Of a DNA stretch of 64,000 nucleotides, positions 34,286 through 46,014 are shown one piece after another; positions within the stretch are counted from its first letter, which is position 1, and each line of letters starts with the position of its first letter. The notes under the pieces were generated by a model. It made no database searches. It was given only the letters and a program-made list of their open reading frames with translations, and was not told the origin of the DNA. The position numbers and the translations under genes were made by a program. Origin of the DNA: Trichodelitschia bisporula (Eukaryota > Ascomycota > Dothideomycetes > Phaeotrichales > Phaeotrichaceae); assembly GCA_010356995.1 (NCBI GenBank), contig ML996688.1, positions 1,648,579 through 1,712,578 on the forward strand, read 5' to 3'.

Positions 34286-36499
34286 ATGGACACCCTACAG
34301 ACCTTCAAAAACCTGATCCGCCACGGCAGGCAAGCTCGCGGAGCCGAACCAGCAACCTCAAACGTCCATGCCGAGCGGACACACCGTCACGTTCACGCTC
34401 ACACCGATCCCAACATTCCCGATGTCAACCCGCCTCCACCAAATCCCCCCCATGGAGATTTCTCCGCTGCTGCTGTCGACAACCGCGGCGTGGCTGCTCG
34501 CGCTAACGACGTAGCTGCGCGCGCTGTTGACGATGCCCGCAAGCGGGACGCAGCCAAAGAGGCTACGGCTAAGGCTGCGAAATCGAAGGACATCGATCCC
34601 TCGGTCCTGGAACGCATCGTGGCGGAGGAGCGCGAGAGCAAGGGCAAGCTGCCCAAATATCCCGGTCTCGATCGCTATGTATTGCAGGAGAAGATGGGCG
34701 ACGGTGCCTTCAGTAACGTCTATCGTGCCCGTGACACGACTGGGGAATACGGCGAGGTTGCCATCAAGGTGGTTAGAAAGTTTGAGATGAACTCAAGCCA
34801 GGTTCGTGTCAAATTCCCTTCCCGCGTTGATTTTTTACGAGTTTTCGTGATTTGCCTGCTTTTCTTTTCTTCATCGAACCTGGCCAACGTTGTGGGAACG
34901 GTCTAGGGCGATGACGTTTTACATCCGGACTTCAAAAAAGCGCCCAAAACCGTGGAGGTGCGACTCCCACTCCGACTTCCTTCATGAACCTTTTGAGCGT
35001 GTTTGTAGAGACTTGAGAGTAGGTGCTGACGTCAGTCCCAGCGTGCCAACATCCTCAAGGAGGTCCAAATTATGCGAAACCTGGACCACCCCAACATCGT
35101 CAAGCTCGTCGAGTTCTCCGAAGCTCGGCAGTACTACTACATTGTTCTCGAACTGTGCCCCGGCGGAGAGCTGTTCCATCAGATCGTTCGTCTTACCTAC
35201 TTTAGCGAGAACCTTGCGCGTCACGTCATCGTTCAGGTGGCCAAAGCTCTCGAGTATCTGCACGAAGAAGCTGGCGTCGTCCATCGGTGAGTATCTCGGT
35301 GATGATGGTGAGGGGTTTGCTGACGTCATGGTAGTGACATCAAGCCTGAGAATCTTCTCTTCTACCCGACACCCTTCATCCCTTCCAAGAATCGGAAAAC
35401 GAAGGCGACTGATGAAGAAGACAAGGCCGACGAGGGCGAGTTCATTCCGGGCGTCGGTGCTGGTGGCATCGGCGTCATCAAGATTGCCGACTTTGGCCTG
35501 TCCAAGGTCATCTGGGACAGTCAGACGATGACTCCCTGCGGCACGGTTGGATATACCGCACCGGAAATCGTCAAGGATGAGCGGTACTCTAAGAGCGTCG
35601 ACATGTGGGCCATGGGTTGCGTGCTGTACACGCTTCTCTGCGGCTTCCCGCCCTTCTACGACGAGAGCATCCAGACGCTCACCGAAAAGGTCGCCCGCGG
35701 CCAGTACACCTTCCTCTCGCCCTGGTGGGACGACATCTCCAAGTCCGCGCAGGACTTGGTTTCCCATCTCCTCACGGTCGACCCGGCGAAACGTTACGGC
35801 ATCAAAGAGTTCTTGAACCACCCGTGGATCAAGGAGTCTCAAGAGCCGACGTACCCTGCTGCCGATGCGCCTCCACTGGCAACCCCTCTCCCTCAAGAAC
35901 AACCTCAGGAGAAGAACTTCCCTCCGCTTTCGTACCTCGAGGAAGCCACTCCTGGCGGCGGCCCGGCGCGTCGCATGGACTTCCGCTCACCCGGCGCCGT
36001 CAACTTGCGCGAGCTGTTTGACGTCGGCTACGCTGTGCATCGCCAGGAGGAGGAAGCGAAGCGGCGGACGCGTTTCGGCGGGCGGGGTATGAACAACCTC
36101 AACGCCTTGAATGAGGAGGACATGGACGAGGATGAATCACACAACATCTCGCTGTCGGCGCCGTACTCGCACGGCGAGCACGAAGGTCCGCCAGCCAAGG
36201 TGCCTCGCAACGCGGATGTCGGTTCTGTGGAGCGGCAGATGCGGAACGCGAGCTTGAGCGCTGCGGCACAGGCGCGGAAGCCAGGTGGCACTACAGCGGC
36301 ACCGCGAAGCAGTCGTGCCCAGGGCTACGGTCAACACTCTCCCGAGGTAGCGCAGGCGGCGCGGAAACAGGTGCGCAACCGCGCGGCTGGGCAGTTCGAG
36401 CTGAGCCTGGATAATGCAACGCTGCTGGGCCGTCGTGGAAAGAAGGGTGACGGGGAAGGTGGGAATCCGAGCCCGTTGGGTAGAGAGCTTAGGGTGTGA
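34286..36499 (+). CDS. srk1: Srk1/Rck2-type MAPK-activated protein kinase
   Basis: Exons are 34286-34801, 35042-35286 and 35335-36499, giving 641 residues. The kinase domain begins near residue 130 with the Gly loop KMGDGAFSNVY and VAIKVV. Further motifs are the HRDIKPENLLF catalytic loop (HR/D across intron 2), a family-specific insert FIPSKN...EGEFIPGVGAG, KIADFGLSK, GTVGYTAPE and YSKSVDMWAMGCVLYTLLCG. The C-tail is long, ending with FELSLDNATLLGRRGKKG, which resembles the MAPK-docking segment of Srk1/Rck2. These kinases act below the Hog1/Sty1 stress MAPK to slow cell cycle and translation. Intron 1 is 240 nt. The start MDTLQTFKNLIRHG fits the family; the frame is open further upstream only through C-rich leader sequence. 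Confidence 0.94.
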
Positions 36500-37743
36500 G
36501 ACTTGGAGGCGTTGTAGACGGGTAGTAGGTACATGGTCCACTTTTCCTCTGGTTTTAAGATGAGCTTGACTGGACTGGTGTGATGGAAATTATGGCTTGC
36601 ATTTCTGGGTCGCTTTGTATGTCTCTTTTTCCTGTGCTGAGCTTTTGTCCGGCGGAATTGAGTGTGCGTTTCGGGAGCTGGTGCTGGGGTTGGAACGGGT
36701 TCGTAGGTATGGATTTATCATGCTTGATGCTGCAAGGGTGGGTAGAGAGCGTGTTCCCGGTGCTTTAAGTGTTGGTAGAAAAATGCCACTCATTGCGATG
36801 AGGGTTTGAGAATCGCATCATCGAGCTGTACATTTGCCTCTAATGCGTAGTGCACTGCCCAGCGCGAACGCAAGGCTGCTCAATCTAACCGTCACTCTCT
36901 CCTCACCACATCAACTTCAATACCCACGTAGACCTTTGTAGCTTGGTGTTTCCAGTGGACGTGGCTTCTGGCGGTCGCCCGGGGAAAATCGTATTGAGGT
37001 CCGGGAAAGCCTTGGCTCCAGCAACAAAGGAAATATCAGAAAGTGCACCATCAATAAGCCCAACTGCGCCGGTAGTTTAAGGGTAGAATTTAGCCTTCCC
37101 AAGGCTGAGGTCCGAGTTCGATTCTCGGCCGGCGCACTGTTTTTATCTTGTTCATTAATGGGCACGCCCTTTTTGCTGTTTTGAAGGTGCGTAGATGGTT
37201 GAGAGGTACGGGAAGGTGCGGGGAGGTGTTCGGGACGGAGGATTCGGGACCTCAGCTGCGTTTACGGCGGATATCCACCTGTCCGCTGGCCACTTCAATG
37301 TTCACTTTTGACTTGTAGAACTAATTCTTACTGGAACTCACTGGAATGGCTTTTCAGACACTATGTCGAGGTCATGCATAATGAAGAAAATTCAATCCCA
37401 AATTGCCATCTCATACAAGCGGAACCTTATCTTCATGAGCACCTAGCAAGTTCGATTCTAGCTTTCATAATGGAGCATAGCCTAAGCACGAGCGGAAGCA
37501 ACGAAGTTGCAAAGTGAAAGTTGATCATGATTTTTGGATAGCGACAGGATAACTATGGCAAGCCACGATGGACTATCGTGGTACCGCTTCGCCGCTCCCA
37601 TCTCGCTCCTCTCTCTTCGTCTTTTGATGCTCCTTCCAATGGTGATATTTCGCCTGCCTTGAGAGTACACCATCCTCAATCAATAGCTTCCCGCGATGTC
37701 CGAAGCTCTGCTTTTCGGCTAAAGGGTTTGAGACTAGAATCCC
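36500..37743. other. intergenic region containing tRNA-Gly
   Basis: Besides the tRNA there are only short, motif-free open frames. Right of the tRNA the sequence loses the GC-rich character of coding DNA and leads into the P450 remnant. Confidence 0.45.
37066..37136 (+). tRNA. tRNA-Gly (anticodon CCC)
   Basis: A 71-nt cloverleaf. Acceptor GCGCCGG pairs with CCGGCGC and the discriminator base is A. The D arm is GTTTAAGGGTAGAAT, the anticodon loop TTCCCAA gives anticodon CCC, and the T arm is CCGAGTTCGATTCTCGG. A TTTTT pol III terminator follows at 37140-37144. No intron. Confidence 0.95.
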
Positions 37744-38406
37744 TTATCCAACTTCGAGAATCTCGCGCAACAGACCGTCGTTGATGGCGTCCATGGGTAC
37801 TCCATAACACGGTGTGAGGAAAGTGTTGAGAGCGTACCGTTGGATATATGGCTTCGGACCAACCTCTGCGGAGGCCTGGGCGCCGTTGAAGAGGGGGCTG
37901 ATCAAGACATTCGACTCCAAATCAAACATGCCGCGATAGCTCTTCACAGCCGCTCGGTTCAGGGTTGCTGAAGCCGCTTTCCGCTTCCGCCGACACGACT
38001 CGTCCCATGGACTGGTTTCTGCTGAAAAGCCCTGGGTCGAGGAAATCACATCATGGAAAGTGGTACAACCGCGGGCGATCGATGGTACTGGCCGCGTTGC
38101 CGACGTGAATGCGGCGGCTCCCTTGGTACGAGCTGAGAGCAACAGCGTCACGTGGAGCCGAGTCGGACTTGGAACACGGGATACTGGTGCTTCCTCCGTA
38201 GCCTTTGACACGCCGAGGCATGGTCCTTTCCCAGAAGAAGCACATGGCTGGTGAGTGGGAGGGCTCCTGGAATATCTGGAATGCCTTTGATCTTGGGTAT
38301 GCCCGTCCGGCTCAGAAACTAGCTTTGGAGTCAGAGAAATCGAAAAGTCGCCTATGGAAGCACCTATGTGCCAAAGGGAAAGCACCCCTATGGGCACAAG
38401 GTACAT
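37744..38406 (-). pseudogene. cytochrome P450 remnant (CYP504/phenylacetate hydroxylase-like, N-terminal half)
   Basis: On the minus strand, successive frames show P450 pieces in the correct order: MYLVPIGVLSLWHIGASIG (membrane anchor), IPKIKGIPDIPGALPL with YPVFQVRLGST, then VALSSYQGSRRIHVGN and IDRPRLYHF, and finally HDVISSTQGFSAETSPWDES, RRKAASATLNRAAVKSY and YIQRYALNTFLTPCYGV. The order matches the N-terminal half of phenylacetate hydroxylase-type P450s. At least two to three frame changes separate the pieces. The sequence stops before the I helix, ExxR and heme-binding Cys region, none of which is found nearby. A truncated, decayed gene. Confidence 0.75.
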
Positions 38407-39970
38407 GAAGGTAAAGTTTGGATGTGCTCGAGGCCTGGAGATGGTGTTGAATCGACCGAATGCCACGGGGTGCACTTGGTCTCGTCGCTGCTCCAAGGCA
38501 TGAGCTTCGTCATATAAACGAATGAGGTCCGAGGAGCGCGTCCGAGATGTCAACGCCGTTACGTATCGGGAAATAGGGATTTCTCGGCGTGGACTGTCTG
38601 GAAGTCGATGCGCTCCATCAATATATACGCCAGAAAACACCTATTCCTCGATAACTGAGTTAAGATCTCAGACGCGCTCCTGGGATCTCACTCGCTCATA
38701 CGACGAAGCTCATGCTTTTGCTTTTGGATCAACGACAAGACAAAGCTTTTTTTAAAAAGGTGCGTTCGGAGGATAGTCATGCCGGGCCGTCACTGTCTCC
38801 ATCAGCCACAACCGCCAACGTCAAGCGGCCCCTTGGGCCATCGACCGCGACGCGCCTGGGCATCACCGGCTTTTTGAGAGAATTTTGCGGCACAGCAGAG
38901 AGATAAGAGCTTTTGGATAACTTGAGAATGATAACTAGCAAGCAGTTTCATCCACCCCAGCGCTTCTTTGCGCCTAATACAAGGCCTTCGTCATTCTCTG
39001 CTGGAATTCCACAACCGTGATATCTTCATACTTTGGGGGAGTCTGGGGTTGCAAAGTACGACAAAGGACCGGCTGAGGTCATGCGGCTCGCTGTAAAGAA
39101 GAAGATGCTGGAGTATCGGTCTGGGCACACACCCTCCTTGAGGCCCTTCATGGAAGGCGGAATTGTCAGTTGATGAACACCCGCCTTGACGTCATCCTTC
39201 GTCCAACGTTGAATTTTTCCCTCAAACGGTCTCGCGCGATCGGCGCGCGCAGCCAAATCCACTCATGTGCGAAGCAACGGTCTAGGACAATTCAAAAGGC
39301 AAGGGACAAGGAGACATGATCGCATTTGCGCATGTAAAATATGTCATACAAGCACGGTCCTGGTGGATCGGCGCGTGCCGTGCGGGAAGGATGAGGCTGC
39401 GGACCGGCCCGACGGGCGCCAAGGGGCTCAAATGACTTTGTTTTGCGGGGTAGCGGGGCGCCGATGTCGCGGCAGACGTGCTCATCGTTGCAGGTGGTCC
39501 AAGGAAATATATGGGAAAGAGTAATGTGGCTTGCTCTTGTTGCAGAAGCTTGTCGTACCGGCCCGGACAGTTTGGGCGGGTTGAGCGGAAGGTTGTCATG
39601 CAACTTCTGGAATAATGGGGATGGCGGGCTTCTGGGCCAGCAAGATTGGCGAGGGATATATTATGGCAAGCATTCCTAACATCATGTATAGATGGCAACA
39701 GCTCCTTGTATGCTAGAAAGTGACTATCGGGACTCGGTAGGCAGTATGGGTTGGTGAACACCGGTTACTGGAAACTGCGTTATGATGTTGGAAGGAGGCA
39801 TACAGCTCTTGTTTGTATTAATGCCTACGGGCCCCGCGGCCATTATGGCTCTGGGTCTTTTCATTCACATTTTTTTTGGTTCCCCCTTTGGCATGTGGCC
39901 TCGTTAATCACATCTTTAGATACAACATCTCAAACAAACACTCGAACTTACCCGTGTCCAACTCCACACC
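38407..39970. other. gene-free region with inverted repeat, 1.6 kb
   Basis: Apart from the inverted repeat at its left end, only short open frames are present. The right part is the promoter side of the DUF3445 gene. Confidence 0.4.
38472..38747. repeat. imperfect inverted repeat, arms about 95 bp
   Basis: The left arm, 38472-38568, matches the reverse complement of the right arm, 38655-38747, with shared blocks such as GCATGAGCTTCGTC and AGGAGCGCGTC. A spacer of about 86 bp separates them. By eye, identity is about 70-80 percent with one small indel. It could be a small foldback/MITE-like element or an old inverted duplication. No clear target-site duplication or transposase was found. Confidence 0.6.
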
Positions 39971-41242
39971 ATGGACGGTTTCACCGCCTTCATTCGCTTC
40001 CCAGCATCGATTCTCTCCTCTTTCCCCGTCCTTGCCATCTGCCTCGTGCTCAGCCTCGCACTCCTTTTTGGGCCCCTCCGCAACTACGTGTATCGCTGGG
40101 CACAACAACGCCGCACGCTTGCAACTCTCTTCCCGCCTCCACCGCCGCTTGCCTCCCTCCCGCCTCCTCCAAACGTCCGGCCATTCAAGTCAATCTACCA
40201 TCACGCCACGAGCGTGTTCCCACACTCACCGGCCTTCCTGATCAGTCTAGACACAACCTTCCCCTCTCGCATCGCCTCCCGCATCTCAATCCTCTCCTCT
40301 ACGCCACACGCCATGGGCGCCCTATCCGCTGCGCTTCCCGCTGTCACAGAGCTGTATACGTACCTAACCCAGTCTTACCTGCCCACTCGCTGTCCAAACC
40401 TCTTCAAACTTACGCCCACCCACCTTTTGACCGCCACAGCACCCCGCTCCCACTCCCTCACCCCCACCCACTCCCTCATCCCCAAAGACCCTCTATTTGC
40501 CCTCGGCGCCTTGGTGGATGAGGACTTCTTGTTTCTTCTCTCCGGCCCCTCCGGATACACCCTGGGGGCCTACATCGTGGCCTACGGCACCGGGTTTACG
40601 CAGACCGGGCTCCTAGGCGCCAACCTTACGGATTTGCATGCTAAGGTTCCGGGGTGGAATGCAGATCTGGGCAGGAGTGTGGAGCGGTGGGTGGGAAGGT
40701 TGCGGGCGGGGGAGGTGTGGGGGCGGTGTAATGTAGGCTTCCCAGTGTAATTTTGAAGGAGAGGGGCTGATGAGGATAGTGGGCGGTGACAGAAAATGGC
40801 CGGTTGAGGGAAGAGGAGGGTGAAAATCAGGTGCATAACCATGAGCAATGGGACAGTGAGGGAGTGAATGTGGACGCGAGCGAGGTGAGTCTGAAACTAG
40901 TGGTGGGAGAGGGGAAGGCTGATGGCAGGCAAGGCGCATCTGGGGACTGAGATTCAGCTCTTCTATCGCTTGCCCCAGTCAGGGGTGGTCGTCTTCTCGT
41001 ATAAGACGTTCTTGTATCCGCTGGCGGAGGTGCGTAAGGAGGGGAGCGGACCGGCGCTGGCGGATGCCATAGAGCGGTTGGGGACGGGGAGTGTGCCGGA
41101 GATGAAGCGGTATGAGGATGCGGATTTGTGGGGGGAGGCTGTTTGTAGGTATTTGAGAGAGAAGGAAGGAGTGAAAGCCCTGGAGGAAAGAGGGCCCAGT
41201 AGCCTGCGAAAACGGCGGCGGGCTCGGAGGAGGAGTGGGTGA
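39971..41242 (+). CDS. DUF3445 (heme-dependent oxidative N-demethylase-like) protein
   Basis: Exons are 39971-40732, 40780-40884 and 40934-41242, giving 391 residues. The N-terminus has one membrane anchor (ILSSFPVLAICLVLSLALLF) and a Pro-rich linker. The DUF3445 part includes LTYLTQSYLPTRCPNLFKL-like sequence, FALGALVDEDFLFLLSGPSG, YTLGAYIVAYGTGF, LTDLHAKVPGWNADLGRSVE, WGRCNWAVTENGRL (spanning intron 1) and IQLFYRLPQSGVVVFSYKTF. Intron 1 (47 nt) was fixed because it restores the RxNW motif. Intron 2 uses the acceptor GCAAG. The bacterial family relative is a heme oxygenase acting on methylamines; the role in fungi is not established. Convergent with a broken ATP-grasp gene, 148 bp away. Confidence 0.82.
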
Positions 41243-41390
41243 TGGTTTTGATGATATATATTGCATGAAGGCCATGGATAAATGGAAGCGGATCTCAAAT
41301 TATGCCTCTTCGTCTTTCAATATATGTGAACGAAGAAATGAATTGAAGCCGAAGGAGAGGCAAAATACCTGCAAGGCCATCCAGACATTA

Positions 41391-43350
41391 CTACTCCACC
41401 AACTCATACCGAAACTCTCTCCTGACCCTCTCCGCCAGCCCAAACACCTCCTCCCTACTCCGCCTACTCACCAGCAAAAAATAAGCCAAATAGCTCAACT
41501 GCAGGCCCCAGGTCCCTTAAACCTACTACTCCTCTTAAGCACAGTCCGATAATCTACCATCGCCTCCCTCAACACCTCATCCTTCTTCAACAACTCCGCG
41601 CCCGCATCCTCCGTCTGCATAACCCCCGCCCTCTCCTCGGCAGTATCATCAGCACAAGATGTCATTGCGGTTCCGTCAGGGACGGCTGCGCCAGCGCGCG
41701 GTACCGCGCCTCATCCCCAATCAAGAGGAGCACCTGCAAAGCGTAGTAATCGACGCCGTACGTCAGCGCCGTGGCTACGCTCTCGAAGTACCCGGGCGGA
41801 CGCGCCTTAACCTCATGAAGCCATACACTCGGCTCCCCTCCCTCCCCCCCCATTCCCATCACCAATCGGGACCATATCCACCCTCCCCTCCACCGTTTTC
41901 CCATACTCCATCCGCGACCCCCTAATCCGTCCCTCAGCATAAAACGTTCCACTCCTCAACCCCATCCAGCAAATACTCTCCGCAAACCTCTCCTTCACCA
42001 GCGCTACCTCCCCCTCCGGCAAGCCGCGGGGGCAGTAGATTCGCCATCTTCTGAAACCCCGCCGCCTCCCCATCCCCAGGGGACGGGAAATCATCCGCCG
42101 CCTTCGCGAACAGAACCTCCCCATCCAACATCACAAGGTTAGCGGCAACCTCCGGTCCCGTCACAAAGAGCTCGATGAGAACATCGATATTTCCCCGGTG
42201 CCAGGTACTCGCTTTCTCGACGGCGGCGCGTAACTCGGCTTCATCCCTGACTTTGGTCACGCACTCGCTCCCCCAGCCTACGGCGGGCTTGCCCACGGCC
42301 GGGAACTGCATCTTCTCCAGCACTCCAAGCAGTTCATACACCCCGCGTATGCTTACCGCGCCTCCACCCTCGCTGTAACGCGTGAGGCCTTTATCCCCCG
42401 CCACTCTATAAGCCTCCGGATCCTCGCACCTCACCCCCCACCCCCGCAACCTGCGCAACACCCTCAACCCTCGAATCACTAACCGCCATAACCCCATCCA
42501 CCTTCTCCGGATATCCCCTTATCGCACCCACAGCCCTATCCACAAACCCATCATCCGCCTCAATATCCACGGGAACGAAAGGCTCGCGCATATCAGCGTA
42601 GGGGCCGTCGTCTGGCTCAAGCCAATGCCCCGGGTTGTTGAGTACAATGAGGGAAATTCCGAGGGCGGCGGCGGCGGCGTATATGCCGATTGAGGCTAAG
42701 GCGGAGGAGCGGGATTCGATCCAGGCTAGGCATTTGCGGCCGAGAGGCGTGGGGCAGAGGAGGGGGAGGGGGAGACGTGCGGTGAGTTCTGCGTCTAGAG
42801 CTGAGAGGCTGGTGTCAGGGGCGAGGATGGCGGCGCCGAGGGTGTTGGTGAGGAGGGCGGGGAGGGTGGGCGTGACGACTACGCCGTGGATGTGCGGGAG
42901 GCCGGGGAGGCACTGCAGCGGTTCCACGAAACCGAAGGTCTGAGAAGCCAAGTGACAGCCTTTGAGACGCCGCTCAACGATGTCGCACCGGATGGTCCAA
43001 CCGCGAGTTAGGGGGAGAATGAGGACGGCAGTGCTAGGGGTTGAGGGGGAGGAGGCGAGGGCGCTGTCGAAGAGGAGGGATTCTAGGGGTGGTGGGGTGG
43101 GGATTGGGTCTGAGGAGTTTGGGGAGAGGAGGAGGGTACCGCTTTTTTGAGATTAGGTTCGTGGGATGGGGAAGAGGTCGGGGAGAGTGAGAGGGAGAGA
43201 GTTGTGAAGGGCCGGCTTCCTTGAGCAGGGTTGAGAGTCCAGTTGATGAGGATGTGTTCTGCGAGTGTTAGAGCATGTGGTCGGGGAGAGACGGGACTTA
43301 CTTGGCTCGTTGAAGGCGGCGGTGAAGGCGGTCCACCATGTCTTGCTCAT
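41391..43350 (-). pseudogene. ATP-grasp carboxylate-amine ligase, broken copy
   Basis: The minus strand encodes in order: MSKTWWTAFTAAFNEP (exon 43302-43350, then a 43-nt intron to 43259), LESLLFDSALASSP, RGWTIRCDIVERRLKGCHLA, GIYAAAAALGISLIVLNNPG, CEDPEAYRVAGDKGLTRY, KPAVGWGSECVTKV, VLIELFVTGPEVAANLVMLD with the ATP-grasp patch DDFPSPGD, LRSGTFYAEGRIRGSRMEYG, LHEVKARPPGYFESVATALT, GVDYYALQ and a C-terminus ending FRYELVE. Protein sequence is well kept, but about six frame changes and one in-frame TGA (after SLTEPQ) prevent one product. Most frame changes fall in short A, G or C runs. Either a recently lost gene or a locally poor consensus. Confidence 0.8.
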
Positions 43351-44074
43351 ATTGAAGAGGCTCAATGCTCGAAGGGATAAGAAGGTCCAGTGAAGCCAAA
43401 GATGTCAAATAGATGGGAAGCCCTCATTGACAGCAAGCGCATGTGCTGATGCTACCGCTTTATCTCACCGCAGACGACTGCTCTACTTGCCCGACGGCCT
43501 CATCGCCGGTGTCGGAATATGAATATATGCTCAATGTAGCCAACTCGGTACCGCATTAGAGAGGGCGTCATAACCCTCAACATGATAAAAGCCCAAGCCA
43601 TGAGCGCATGCAGCTCGCACGTTAGCACCGGGCCGAGCCAGTGGCCTTTCCTTGCCCGATCAGGGTACGGCTTGGGTGAGGCAATTTGTCAGTCCAATCA
43701 GACTCTCGCATTGCTCCCATATATCATCACCGAAGGACTGGAAACTTACAGGGTGGTGGAGGGCAAAGTGTTCGAGAATGTGCTCCTCTAGCGCTTCATC
43801 CTTTGTCACTATTGTACAGGGGGAAGGACTGAGGGCAAATATGCGGCCCATAAAGTATTAAACATTTTACTGTTACTACCGGTGTAAAAAGACCGTAAAT
43901 CAGAACACCATTGACTGAGTAAAGCATCTAAATCCAATAATAACGCATACCCGGAGGCTTAAACTGATGCCTCTTTCCAAACCGCTAACGCCGGGCCATC
44001 CGGCCACGCTCGAATTTCAGGTCTCCTGCTTGTTCCTATCGTTCTTGTTCTTTGCCAGGGTTCAATTCTTCAGA
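43351..44074. other. gene-free region, 0.7 kb
   Basis: This is the promoter side of the broken ATP-grasp gene. Only short open frames are present and nothing was recognised. Confidence 0.4.
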
Positions 44075-44508
44075 CTATTCGGCGTTCTGTGCTTCGTTAG
44101 CATGTCAATCTGGGTTTTAAGCAGCCGAGTTTGCTTACCCCTTCGGTTTTTGAGTCGATCGTCTCCAAGGCGATGTCGCGGCGCGACAAGATCCAATGGA
44201 GTAGCAAGCCAATGTTCAGGGGGCCTAAGGTAGTGTGTGCGACCCGACGCAGTGCTGTCGCTAACGAAGTTAGCCAGTGCCCAAAGGAGTGTAAGAAGAA
44301 AGCAGAAAGACGGTCGAGGAGGGTCGGAACAAAATGCAGGGGGGAGAAGACGGGCGCGGAAGAGAGCAAGAGACTCGAGCTTGAGACACGGATGAAGCAG
44401 CTAAGGCATTATCTTACCGATGAAGAAGTACATGATTGCGACGTATACTTCTGCGAGGATGTAGTGCATCCAGCCGCGCTGTACACCATGGTCCATGCCG
44501 CGATCCAT
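44075..44508 (-). CDS. possible 74-residue membrane protein
   Basis: Proposed exons (minus) are 44418-44508, 44139-44260 and 44075-44086, total 225 nt, phases closed. The protein starts MDRGMDHGVQRGWMHYILAE and continues VYVAIMYFFI (membrane helix), then across intron 1 ALRRVAHTTLGPLNIGLLLH and WILSRRDIALETIDSKTEG. Intron 2 (52 nt) has donor GTAAGC, a TGCTAAC branch site and acceptor CACAG. Intron 1 (157 nt) has donor GTAAGA and a GGCTAAC branch just before the acceptor TTAG. No family is recognised. The splice signals are better than expected by chance, but the short product keeps confidence low. Confidence 0.4.
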
Positions 44509-46014
44509 TTGGTTAAGAGATGAATTGAACGGGCCAAATTCGGCGGATTAAAGTGCGGTAAGCATGATGGCGTTATGGGCTCGTTGATTGACTTTACGCT
44601 GATGACTCTCTGCAGACAAGCAAGCAACGGGTGAAGGAGGCTCAAATCGCAGCTTCGATGTGAAACTCGGTATGGCGGTTTTTGTCAAAACTGTCGGGAA
44701 AGGCGTTTATATACGAAGACGCCGCGTATTCCAGACATAGGACCCAGAGCCCTACCGGGAAACTTCTCTTGCAAAGAAGGGATTTGGCCACGTCATCGGG
44801 ATTTAGTCTTAGTTATCACCAGAGCAAAGCTAACATGTCTGCTGGGACCGATTGAACCGGAACCGGACTTTGAAGAGAAATTACGTCTCTGAGCACTCCA
44901 TCCTCGTTGCTTGGGCAGGCCCGGAGACAGTGTCATCGCCGAACCGTGGATCAGCGATACCTTGATATCACAGACGTTGTCATCCCGTCGCAGACAAGCT
45001 TCCTGGAGATGCCGCTACGCCGCCCGGATGATCGGTGATATCGTTCCGACTGGCGCTTCTACCTTCAACTGGGTCCTAAATCGTAGTGACGGTATCGAAA
45101 CGCACGTCCTTCTCCGGATGGTCTGACTGGAAAGGGTATCCTATGACATCGGACAAGGTGGAAAGCTGCTCTTGGAACCATCGGTCCCATCCACTGGTCC
45201 CTTAGCAGGTCCACGGTGTCCGAAGCAGGTATTTGGTTCGCGCCATTGGAGAGGTGTTCCAGAAAAGACTCAAGACATCGCGGGTTTTGGCGTCAAAGGC
45301 TCTAGAGGATTACTTGGGCCCCAGTAGCGGCGGTTGTACGACTTGATATTCGATACTGCCCTTGATAGACCGGAGTTCAATGCTTGTGTGACCGCTTGGA
45401 CCGATGCTAACGGGCCGTGCCGCTAGTTCGCTACCGGAGTGGCAATTCACTTATGATCAGGACATAGTGGGTAGTCGCTCATAGTATGTGGCCGTTTCCG
45501 TAAAGGTCGAGTGTGGAAGCGGACGCCTCTTCCGTCGACTTCGTGATGAGAGATCCGAGGGCTGATTATGCGGCACGCTAACGAACGAAGAAGAGTGGTA
45601 AATTAGTGAAGACATGTTGGGATGGATTGGAAAGCTAAACGCAAGTTCCCTGAGCCAGACGGTGTGCCATGAACCCTTATTGTAGCTCCTCCTTCGCGGT
45701 AGCAGAAGTGATGAAGCTCCGTCTGGATGGTTCATGGTGTGGACCATCAAGGTTACGTGTAGCTCAAGAGGATGTCATGAAAGGCGCGCAACCATACTAA
45801 GAAACTTCTATTGTAAAGAAAGTGAGATGTTCATGATGCGAAAACCCTTTTGGTGTTGTGCTCCCATCCCGATCTTCGTGACACCAAGCCCCGCCGTCCG
45901 TGCCCATCCCAGAGCGGGGCAGTGCCAAGCCTGAGCTGCATCTTCACTCGATCACCGACGTCAACCCTAACCCAGGCAGCATCACCACAGTCCACAGCCC
46001 AGCCACCCATCGCC
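44509..46014. other. gene-free region, 1.5 kb
   Basis: Low coding potential on both strands, with short open frames only. This is the promoter side of get4. No repeat or RNA gene recognised. Confidence 0.4.

Noticed and set aside
44131-44523. 130-residue plus-strand open frame
   Set aside because: It is the antisense of the proposed 74-residue gene; the minus strand has the splice signals and branch sites.
44509-46014. searched for transposon remains in the low-coding stretch
   Set aside because: No terminal repeats, transposase or reverse transcriptase motifs could be seen on either strand.
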